The position numbers and the translations under genes are program-made. Of a DNA stretch of 64,000 nucleotides, positions 28,226 through 34,202 are shown one piece after another. The DNA comes from Namhaeicola litoreus (GTDB taxonomy: Bacteria; Bacteroidota; Bacteroidia; Flavobacteriales; Flavobacteriaceae): the NCBI RefSeq assembly GCF_042679565.1, contig NZ_JBHTMY010000001.1:62001-126000 (forward strand). Reading direction: 5' to 3'. The notes under the pieces are model-generated. The model did not search any database. It saw only the letters and a program-made list of their open reading frames with translations, and was not told the origin of the DNA. How positions within the stretch are numbered: the stretch's first letter is position 1; every line of letters begins with the position of its first letter.

Positions 28226-28429
28226 TTAAACCTCGTGCTTTTTAGGTTTCCTTTTAGTTTTAAAAGCGATAAAAGCAAACAATAAGATCAAAATAAGGAC
28301 ACCTGTCAAGTAACCATAGCCAAATTCTGATAAATGGGCGAAGCCCAGCGATAAGAGGTAGATCAATTTTACCAAATAATACAATAAGAAACCCAGAGAA
28401 ACGATATGAATCACTTTTTTAACTGCCAT
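28226..28429 (-). CDS. Small membrane protein, unknown
   Basis: 67 residues with two hydrophobic stretches (HIVSLGFLLYYLVKLIYLLSLGF and YGYLTGVLILILLFAFIAF) and a very basic C-terminal tail (KTKRKPKKHEV). The start ATG lies at the base of the terminator that follows the Bor-like gene. No family recognised; coding is supported by composition and by the clean frame. Confidence 0.55.
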   Translation of the reverse strand: MAVKKVIHIVSLGFLLYYLVKLIYLLSLGFAHLSEFGYGYLTGVLILILLFAFIAFKTKRKPKKHEV

Positions 28430-28460
28430 AAAAAATAAAAGGCCATCTAAAAAGATGGCC
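28430..28460 (-). terminator. Rho-independent terminator after the Bor-like gene
   Basis: Perfect 7-bp stem GGCCATC/GATGGCC with a 6-nt loop, followed on the minus strand by TTTTATTTTTT. It lies 14 bp after the stop of the Bor-like gene. Confidence 0.85.
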
Positions 28461-28474
28461 CTGATAGAGTAAAA

Positions 28475-28771
28475 TTATTTTGTAACGGTTGTGGTTGTTG
28501 GAGAATAAATACCAAATGTCAAAACACTTACGAGCCCATTCACAAAGCTCAATTCAGTTTTTACATTGTAATCTTCAGCTCCCCCTGCCAAATCTTTGGG
28601 GTTTGATACATCGATTGGAGCAAGTCCTCCGATCAAGTAATGATTCCATTTTGTCGTTTTATCATTTCCTTTTGCGCCTTCTCCTACAACTGTAGTATAA
28701 GAATAGCAAGAGGTAAATAAAATTCCAGTGGCCATTAGCATGACAGCCATTTTTAATGTTCTTTTTATCAT
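28475..28771 (-). CDS. Bor family lipoprotein
   Basis: The open frame starts further upstream (28822), but the ATG at 28771 (MIKRTLKMAVMLM) gives a normal lipoprotein signal ending GILFTSCYSY. About 98 residues. The second half, GGAEDYNVKTELSFVNGLVSVLTFGIYSPTTTTV, follows the lambda Bor/Iss pattern (C-GGA-x-x-VKTE...FVNGLL...TLGIYTP). Lambda Bor is an outer membrane lipoprotein linked to serum resistance; here there are no phage genes around, so it is a resident chromosomal relative. Function unproven. Confidence 0.72.
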   Translation of the reverse strand: MIKRTLKMAVMLMATGILFTSCYSYTTVVGEGAKGNDKTTKWNHYLIGGLAPIDVSNPKDLAGGAEDYNVKTELSFVNGLVSVLTFGIYSPTTTTVTK

Positions 28772-28840
28772 TATTAAGAAATTTAATATGACTAATAAAG
28801 TTATGGTTTTATTTAATTCCAAAGAGAAAATTCATGAATT

Positions 28841-28928
28841 ATTTTGCTCCAAAAATCTCATTAATTTTTGTACTCGGCGTTTGTCAAAATGTAAAAAATC
28901 AAGCTATAAGATTTAGCTTGTTCGAATA
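28841..28928 (-). repeat. Degenerate third copy of the tRNA-downstream repeat
   Basis: The stretch ending in a decayed terminator-like pair (AAATCAAGCTATAAG and ATTTAGCTTG) aligns, with several gaps, to the 88-bp units next to it: CTCGGCGTTTGTCAAAAT matches CTCCGCTTTGAAAAT, and AATAATTGTATCAAAGGAT matches TTAATTGTGATAAAGGAT. The boundary is approximate. It carries no gene. Confidence 0.45.
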
Positions 28929-29104
28929 ATTGTATCAAAGGATGATCTGCGATGATCCTCCAAAGCTCCGCTTTGAAAATCAAAAAAGCAAGCTTTATGA
29001 TTGCGATTGGCAATTAATTGTGATAAAGGATTATCTGCGATGATCCTCTAAAGCTCCGCTTTGAAAATCAAAAAAGCAAGCTTTATGATTTCGCTTGCTT
29101 TTTG
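28929..29104 (-). repeat. Tandem 88-bp repeat downstream of tRNA-Arg(TCG)
   Basis: Two adjacent copies (about 28929-29016 and 29017-29104) share the core ATCTGCGATGATCCTC, the hairpin CAAAGC-TCC-GCTTTG, and AAATCAAAAAAGCAAGC. The copy nearer the tRNA still forms the full terminator; in the distal copy the partner arm has decayed (GCGATTGGCAATTAA). This explains the ~340-bp gap between the Bor-like gene and the tRNA, in which no protein gene is seen. Confidence 0.85.
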
Positions 29105-29108
29105 ATTT
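29065..29108 (-). terminator. Terminator of tRNA-Arg(TCG)
   Basis: The minus strand reads AAATCAAAAAGCAAGC, an 11-nt loop, then GCTTGCTTTTTTGATTT: a 15-16 bp stem with a T-run inside the 3' arm, 5 nt after the tRNA 3' end. Confidence 0.8.
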
Positions 29109-29113
29109 ATTCG

Positions 29114-29187
29114 TGACCCCGACAGGATTCAAACCTGTAACCCTCAGAGCCGAAATCTGATGCGCTATTCAGTTGCGCCACGGGGCC
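29114..29187 (-). tRNA. tRNA-Arg (anticodon TCG)
   Basis: 74 nt fold into a full cloverleaf: acceptor GGCCCCG/CGGGGTC, D-stem GCGC/GCGC, anticodon stem TCAGA/TCTGA with loop TTTCGGC (anticodon TCG at 29151-29153), variable loop GGGTT, T-stem ACAGG/CCTGT, discriminator A. CCA is not encoded. The D-loop has A at position 19 and the T-loop has T at position 56, replacing the usual G19-C56 pair by a possible A-U pair. The 5' end lies 7 nt after the stop of a GIY-YIG nuclease gene on the same strand and no TAnnTTTG box is seen just upstream, so it may be transcribed through that gene. Confidence 0.95.
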
Positions 29188-29222
29188 ATTTTACCTATAA
29201 TTTCTTTAAATATTCTCTTCCT
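29156..29222 (-). repeat. Direct repeat, copy B (nuclease 3' end plus tRNA 5' half)
   Basis: 67 bp identical, except for one base, to 29466-29532. It contains the last codons of the GIY-YIG gene (GREYLKKL-stop), a 7-bp spacer and the first 32 nt of tRNA-Arg(TCG). Offset between copies is 310 bp. Confidence 0.95.
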
Positions 29223-29428
29223 GATCCAGATTTTAAATACTTCTCTCTTTTTCTTGCCTCTAACCTCTCTTCAAACTCTTCAACATGGATGAGCTTCCAT
29301 GGGACATATGCCTTCGTTGATTTGTTCTTACCTAAATTATGCTCTCTTACTCGCCGATCCAAATCCTTTGTGAAACCCGTATAGTTCCTATCAAAATTGA
29401 CACTATTTAAAACGTAAACATAATACAT
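29195..29428 (-). CDS. GIY-YIG nuclease family protein
   Basis: The ATG at 29428 gives 77 residues, normal for the small single-domain YhbQ/URI-like GIY-YIG proteins. MYYVYVLNSVNFDRNYTGFTKDLDRRVREHN contains the core: YVYVL (the GIY position), Y-x-G (the YIG position, here YTG) and the catalytic Arg in LDRRVREHN; then KSTKAYVPWKLIHVEEF with the metal-binding Glu, and REKYLKSGSGREYLKKL, the usual C-terminal block. The frame is open upstream through a broken tRNA to 29491, but that part is tRNA, not protein. The gene sits between a broken and an intact tRNA-Arg copy on the same strand, 7 nt before the intact one. A mobile or tRNA-targeting nuclease is inferred. Confidence 0.85.
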   Translation of the reverse strand: MYYVYVLNSVNFDRNYTGFTKDLDRRVREHNLGKNKSTKAYVPWKLIHVEEFEERLEARKREKYLKSGSGREYLKKL

Positions 29429-29438
29429 TTTTACTTTT

Positions 29439-29497
29439 GCCGAAACCTGCCTGCCGGCAGGCAGGTCTGATGCGCTATTCAGTTGCGCCACGGGGCC
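29439..29497 (-). pseudogene. Broken tRNA-Arg(TCG), 5' half with palindrome insertion
   Basis: Nucleotides 1-39 of tRNA-Arg(TCG) are present: 32 nt identical to the intact gene, then a 20-bp insertion, then the seven anticodon-loop bases TTTCGGC. After that the sequence turns to AAAAGTAAAA and the nuclease start codon. The 3' half is absent, so no functional tRNA can form. Confidence 0.9.
29446..29465. repeat. 20-bp perfect palindrome inside the broken tRNA
   Basis: CCTGCCTGCCGGCAGGCAGG is a perfect palindrome (22 bp with the flanking A and T). It lies exactly between the 5' strand of the anticodon stem (TCAGA) and the anticodon loop (TTTCGGC) of the broken tRNA copy. The same GC-rich motif is scattered in many Bacteroidota genomes, where reading through it gives PAGRQ-type peptides; here it is the only clear copy in the window. 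Confidence 0.95.
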
Positions 29498-29532
29498 ATT
29501 TTACCTATAATCTCTTTAAATATTCTCTTCCT
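29466..29532 (-). repeat. Direct repeat, copy A, with remnant of a second nuclease gene
   Basis: 67 bp matching 29156-29222 at all but one base. Its first part still reads GREYLKRL-stop on the minus strand, against GREYLKKL-stop in the intact nuclease gene, so it is the remnant of another nuclease copy. It begins 4 bp after the yqeY stop codon. Confidence 0.9.
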
Positions 29533-29536
29533 ATTT

Positions 29537-29983
29537 TCAACTTAGGAGTTTCTTTACAACATCAGATATAGCTTTACCATCTGCCTTTCCTCCTAATGAT
29601 TTTGAGGCCACTCCCATTACTTTCCCCATATCCTTCATCGAGTTCGCTCCCGTTTGGGTAATTATTTCTTCAATCGCTTTTTTTAATTCCTCCTCTGATA
29701 ATTGTTGAGGTAAAAACTGTTCTAAAACTTTGGCTTGTGCTAATTCTGGTTCTGCCAAATCAGCTCTTCCCTGCTCTGCATAAATTGCAGCACTATCTTG
29801 TCTTTGCTTTACCAACTTCTGAACAATTTTAAGTTCATCAGCTTCAGATAAGGTGACATTCGTACCACTCGTATTCGCCAATAAGAAAGCAGATTTCAAG
29901 GCTCTAAGCGCTTCCAAAGCTACTGTATCTTTTGCTCTCATGGCTGTTTTAATATGCTCCATTATTTCTGTCTGTAAACTCAT
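29537..29983 (-). CDS. yqeY: GatB/YqeY domain-containing protein
   Basis: 148 residues. The full YqeY pattern is present: LQTEIMEHIKTAMRAKDTVALEALRALKSAF at the start, VQKLVKQRQDSAAIYAEQGRADLAEPELAQAKVLEQFLPQQLSEEEL in the middle, and the DNA/RNA-binding-like end TGANSMKDMGKVMGVASKSLGGKADGKAISDVVKKLL. Related to the C-terminal domain of GatB, which binds tRNA during amidation; YqeY may bind tRNA. It lies upstream of, and on the same strand as, the broken tRNA, the nuclease gene and tRNA-Arg. Confidence 0.93.
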   Translation of the reverse strand: MSLQTEIMEHIKTAMRAKDTVALEALRALKSAFLLANTSGTNVTLSEADELKIVQKLVKQRQDSAAIYAEQGRADLAEPELAQAKVLEQFLPQQLSEEELKKAIEEIITQTGANSMKDMGKVMGVASKSLGGKADGKAISDVVKKLLS

Positions 29984-30004
29984 CCTTTTGTTGATTTAGG
30001 CCAG

Positions 30005-30012
30005 CAAAGATA
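30005..30012 (-). promoter_or_regulatory. Bacteroidota -7 element upstream of yqeY
   Basis: The minus strand reads TATCTTTG, a match to TAnnTTTG, 22 bp before the yqeY start codon. A TTTG at 30027-30030 may be the -33 box, although the spacing is short (14 bp). Confidence 0.55.
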
Positions 30013-30051
30013 CTAAAAAGATCGGCAAATATTCTTTACGAAATTCTCTTT

Positions 30052-30531
30052 TTAATCTAAAAAATATGGGTTAATTACATCATTAATCATATCTTGCTCA
30101 TATCCTTTCTGAGCTAAAAATAAATATAATTTTTGGCGCTTTTGGTATGAGTTAGATTCGGTAATGAGATTGTATTTTTTATTAGCCAAATTCTTGAGAT
30201 TATACAAATACACATCTTCATCAATCTCTTTAAATCCAGATGCTATATTCCTTTCTGAAATTCCTTTAAGTTTTAAAGCAGCTTTTATTTTTACTCTACC
30301 CCAGGCCTTTTGACCGTACTTTCCTCTAACAAAGCTTTTGGCAAAACGTTCTTCATTTAAAAAATTATTTTCTAATAAATGTAAAATAATTTTTTCTTGT
30401 CCTTCTTGAATAATATGCATTTCTCTTAACTTCTGCTCTACTTCTGCATGACAGCGATCTTGGTAAACACAATATCTTTCTAAAAGAATTGTGGCTTCTT
30501 CAATTGTATATGTTAACCTTTTTCTTTCCAT
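30052..30531 (-). CDS. recX: Regulatory protein RecX
   Basis: The ATG at 30531 (MERKRLTYTIEEA) is chosen over the upstream TTG. About 159 residues of the three-helix-repeat RecX type: ATILLERYCVYQDRCHAEVEQKLREM, LENNFLNEERFAKSFVRGKYGQKAWGRVKIKAALKLKGIS, and a C-terminal KRQKLYLFLAQKGYEQDMINDVI. RecX binds RecA filaments and limits recombination and the SOS response. It is not next to recA here, as is usual in Bacteroidota. Confidence 0.92.
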   Translation of the reverse strand: MERKRLTYTIEEATILLERYCVYQDRCHAEVEQKLREMHIIQEGQEKIILHLLENNFLNEERFAKSFVRGKYGQKAWGRVKIKAALKLKGISERNIASGFKEIDEDVYLYNLKNLANKKYNLITESNSYQKRQKLYLFLAQKGYEQDMINDVINPYFLD

Positions 30532-30591
30532 GCCATAAATACTAAAAATCAAATGTAATGTAGATCTAATAAATACACAAAGCCATACCTT

Positions 30592-33500
30592 ATGAAACCA
30601 ACATTTACCCTTTTTCTGTGTTTTGTATGTTCAATTTCAATCCAATCACAAACTTTGATCGCTAAACAAGGCTTCGAAACTTCCGAAGACACTTGGAATC
30701 CAGTAACTTTTTCAACACAACCTTGCACGAGTAATGGAGATACATGGGATTACCAAACGAGCTGGCAAGATCTCTTACCCACTGAAGGCACTCAGTTTTG
30801 GGCTATTGAAGATCTTCAGGGTGATTGTGGAAGTTCCAATTTCGAATCCATTTATTTATCAGAAATTGATATATCTTCTTTTAGACAAGTTCAACTTTCA
30901 TTTGATTATTTTTTCAAAGGATACAACAGTACTGATAGAATTAAATATCAACTGATCATCAATAAAGAGGCTCTGGAAGAAGTCATGCTATACGCTCCAG
31001 GTACAGAAGGGAATACCGAAACTTGGAAATCAGAGTTTATCAATATTCCCAATTATGCAAAAACGGTTGAATTGATTATAAGTGTAAAACAAAATGCACA
31101 AGGGGATTATGCCGGATTTGACAATATTAAATTGGAGGGAATTGAAATTGTTCCATGTAGCCAATTGATGATTTCAGAGTTGGCCGAAGGAACATCATCT
31201 TCAAATCATAGAAATAACTATGTAGAGATTTATAATCCATCTGATTCGCCAATTGATCTAAGTAACTATGATTTGGTATCCTATAGAAATAGCAGTGAAC
31301 AACACATCAGCCCCTTAAAACTTGAAGGAGTAATTCCCGCATACGGCGTCTTTCTCGTTGAAGATGAAACAGAAAATTTAAACATAAACGCTCAACTATC
31401 GACAAATTCTGCAGTACTTGATTTTACAGGAGACGATAAAATTGCATTACGCCAAAATGGAGAGATCATTGATTTAATAGGCAAAATAGGTGACTCTGTT
31501 CCCTTTTATGAAAACATAACCTTGCGAAGAAAGCGCGAAATAAATTTCCCAACAAGTGATTTTAATCAGAAAGAATGGATAATAGCTAGCTTGGAAGATA
31601 TTTCTGATTTTAATCGGCATAACTCTTATTGTAAGGAAGCATCTCCTCAGATAACCCTTTTCGGAAATGGTATCGAAATTATTAGTAATAGCCCTGCTAC
31701 CATTTATGAAAACAATACTTTTTTTGGCACACATACTATTTCAAATACGCCAATTTCAAAAGAATTCACCATTCGAAACCAAGGTATTGCCGACCTTGAG
31801 ATTTCTTCCTTCACACTCCTTTATCATGCGGATATTTTTGAACTAGTGGCTCCAAATTCAATCATTATACCACCCGGTGGTAGTAGGAATTTCACTTTGT
31901 CTTTTTTACCTGATAAAACGGGATTCTTTGATAGTGAAATTCTTATAAAAAATAATGATCCTTCTCAAACCGACTTCAGACTGAAAATATATGCTGAAGT
32001 GGGTGGTGAAACAAACGGGCCATTATTGATCACGCAATACTATCAAGGCACTGGTTCAAACAAGTGGATAGAAATTACAAATACGAGCTCTCATATTATC
32101 CACGAGGGAGAATTCTATCTCTGTGCTTATACCAATGAAATGGCCTTTAATCCTCATAATGAAAAGCCTACAGTAACCAAAGCTATACCCACTCTAGAAC
32201 CAGGTGAAAGTATATTATTTCATGACCCAAATGCCGTGGAACCTAACTACGCTTTAAATCTTCCAAAAATATCGAGTACAACAGCAAGGATAACAGGAAA
32301 TGATATTTTACTGATTTCTTCTAATAACAAAGAAAAAAGTTGGGAAAATAGAATTGATGTAATAGGTACAGCCGGTCAATGGACAGAATCGGCAAGCTAT
32401 GTGCGCAAATATGGTTGTGAAGACGCAAAACCCTTTTCGGTTTTTGATCCTACCCATTGGAATACATTAAGTATTGAAGCAGTAAATAGCGCAAAAAATG
32501 GATATAATGAAAAATTAGGAGAACACTATATAGGATCCGTAGTGTTTGAAAATGGCACTTGGACAAACGGACTGCCAGAAATAATTCGACCAATTACAAT
32601 AAAAAGTAATTATAATACGCAAATACACGGAGAGTTTGAAGCTTGTCATATGATTGTTGATGAAAATGTTCAAGTAGAAATATCAGCGGGGAATTCAATT
32701 AAAATAGTAAATGACATTGTGAACAAGGGTAAAGTAATTGTTGATCATGAGGGATCGATTACAGCGTCAAACGATGAAGGATTAGTAAGCGGAAATGATT
32801 TTGAGATCCATAAAACGGTAAACAATCTTAAGCCAAATGACTATATCTATTGGTCATCCCCGGTGGTTGGGGCAGAAATTAGAAAAGTGTTCCCAAATTC
32901 AAATCCAAATTCCTTCTTTTGGTTTAACACGCAAGAATTTGAAGATAACGATAAAGACTCTTATGAAGACAATCACTTAAAAGGTTGGCAGATTGCCCAA
33001 GAAACAATGGCTAAAGGAAGGGGCTATACAGCTATGGCAGAAAATTTACTTCCCTTCAAGAGCGAACAACAATTTGTATTTAAAGGAAGTATAAACAACG
33101 GTAAAATATTGGTCCCCATTCAAATTAGCTCAAAAGATACTGTTCTAAATAATAATTGGAACTTTATTGGAAACCCATATCCTTCACCCATCGATATTCA
33201 TCAATTATTGGCCAATGAAAACAACGCAAACTTGATCAATGGGGCGGTTTATTTCTGGACACACCATTCATCAGCTAATAATGGCAAATACAGTTCTTCA
33301 AATTACGCTGCCTACGTTGTGGGAACTGGCGGGATAAAAGCAGCTGATGACGGCTTAGAACCCTCAGGATATCTCGCATCTTGCCAAGGTGTTTTTGTCA
33401 ATGCCAAAAAAGCCGGTCAATTAGAGTTCAACAATGGCATGCGCGTTAAAGATCCGGGCAATATTTTCTTTAAAAATGAAATAAAAGATAGAATCTGGTT

Positions 33501-34164
33501 GAGTGTAAGCAATAGTGAAGGAATTTACCATCAAATATTATTAGGCTTTTCGGCAGAAGCAACATCTGCATTTGATCCTCAACATGACGCCTTGCTTCCT
33601 CCTGGGGAAAATCTACTTTCATTTTATTCCTTAAACAAAGGAAATAAGTTTATTATTCAAGGTCTTGAACCCTTTCATGAAGAGCAGGTTATTCATTTAG
33701 GTTTTAATAAGAATATCGAAGAAGCGATAGAATTAAACCTGAAGCTAGATAGAGCTGAAGGTGAATTATTAGAAAGAAAAGTGTTGTTATACGACAAATC
33801 AATGAATGTAATTCACGACATGAAAAACAGCTATCAATTTAGTTTAGGCAAAAATGAAGCATACAACGATAGATTTCAGTTGTTTTTCAAAGAAGAAAAA
33901 AAGTTAATTTTTGATACGGATGAATTGGAAGTCGAGGTGACAGTAAAAACGAATCCTGAAGCGATACTTTTTGAAACGAATGGTAAGAAAAAAATTATAA
34001 AAACTGAGGTCTTTGACCTTCTAGGAAGGAGTATAATAGAACGAAAACTAAATCATCATGAATGGATTCTACAAAAACAAGATCTCAAAGATCATTTTTA
34101 TATTGTTCAATTACAGTTTGATGATTATACGGTTTACAACAAAAAACTAATTATTAATAAATAA
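30592..34164 (+). CDS. Large secreted lamin-tail domain protein, probable T9SS substrate
   Basis: 1190 residues with a signal peptide (FVCSISIQSQT). In order: a jelly-roll choice-of-anchor-like domain (about 20-190; EDLQGDCGSSNFESIYLSEIDISS), a lamin-tail domain (about 195-320; LMISELAEGTSSSNHRNNYVEIYNPSDSPIDLSNYDLV), an abnormal-spindle-like/Ig domain (TNTPISKEFTIRNQGIADLEISSF), a second lamin-tail-like segment (LLITQYYQGTGSNKWIEITN), a beta-rich region, and a C-terminal tail (EVFDLLGRSIIERKLN...YIVQLQFDDYTVYNKKLIINK) like a type A sorting domain of the type IX secretion system. It is probably exported to the cell surface. No catalytic motif is seen. Confidence 0.82.
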   Translation: MKPTFTLFLCFVCSISIQSQTLIAKQGFETSEDTWNPVTFSTQPCTSNGDTWDYQTSWQDLLPTEGTQFWAIEDLQGDCGSSNFESIYLSEIDISSFRQVQLSFDYFFKGYNSTDRIKYQLIINKEALEEVMLYAPGTEGNTETWKSEFINIPNYAKTVELIISVKQNAQGDYAGFDNIKLEGIEIVPCSQLMISELAEGTSSSNHRNNYVEIYNPSDSPIDLSNYDLVSYRNSSEQHISPLKLEGVIPAYGVFLVEDETENLNINAQLSTNSAVLDFTGDDKIALRQNGEIIDLIGKIGDSVPFYENITLRRKREINFPTSDFNQKEWIIASLEDISDFNRHNSYCKEASPQITLFGNGIEIISNSPATIYENNTFFGTHTISNTPISKEFTIRNQGIADLEISSFTLLYHADIFELVAPNSIIIPPGGSRNFTLSFLPDKTGFFDSEILIKNNDPSQTDFRLKIYAEVGGETNGPLLITQYYQGTGSNKWIEITNTSSHIIHEGEFYLCAYTNEMAFNPHNEKPTVTKAIPTLEPGESILFHDPNAVEPNYALNLPKISSTTARITGNDILLISSNNKEKSWENRIDVIGTAGQWTESASYVRKYGCEDAKPFSVFDPTHWNTLSIEAVNSAKNGYNEKLGEHYIGSVVFENGTWTNGLPEIIRPITIKSNYNTQIHGEFEACHMIVDENVQVEISAGNSIKIVNDIVNKGKVIVDHEGSITASNDEGLVSGNDFEIHKTVNNLKPNDYIYWSSPVVGAEIRKVFPNSNPNSFFWFNTQEFEDNDKDSYEDNHLKGWQIAQETMAKGRGYTAMAENLLPFKSEQQFVFKGSINNGKILVPIQISSKDTVLNNNWNFIGNPYPSPIDIHQLLANENNANLINGAVYFWTHHSSANNGKYSSSNYAAYVVGTGGIKAADDGLEPSGYLASCQGVFVNAKKAGQLEFNNGMRVKDPGNIFFKNEIKDRIWLSVSNSEGIYHQILLGFSAEATSAFDPQHDALLPPGENLLSFYSLNKGNKFIIQGLEPFHEEQVIHLGFNKNIEEAIELNLKLDRAEGELLERKVLLYDKSMNVIHDMKNSYQFSLGKNEAYNDRFQLFFKEEKKLIFDTDELEVEVTVKTNPEAILFETNGKKKIIKTEVFDLLGRSIIERKLNHHEWILQKQDLKDHFYIVQLQFDDYTVYNKKLIINK

Positions 34165-34165
34165 A

Positions 34166-34195
34166 AAATAAACCTGCCCTTTGGCAGGTTTATTT
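34166..34195. terminator. Bidirectional terminator between the secreted protein and RNase G
   Basis: Thirteen-base arms AAATAAACCTGCC and GGCAGGTTTATTT with a 4-nt loop, between two convergent genes; T-rich on both sides. Confidence 0.85.
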
Positions 34196-34202
34196 ATCAA
34201 AT

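Noticed and set aside
28475..28771. Remnant prophage marked by Bor
   Set aside because: No integrase, structural or lysis genes within reach on either side.
28929..29104. CRISPR-like array
   Set aside because: The units are directly adjacent with no spacers and lie behind a tRNA terminator; no cas genes are near.
29429..29491. N-terminal extension of the GIY-YIG frame (AQLNSASDLPAGRQV)
   Set aside because: It is only the broken tRNA and the palindrome read in frame; the family start is the ATG at 29428.
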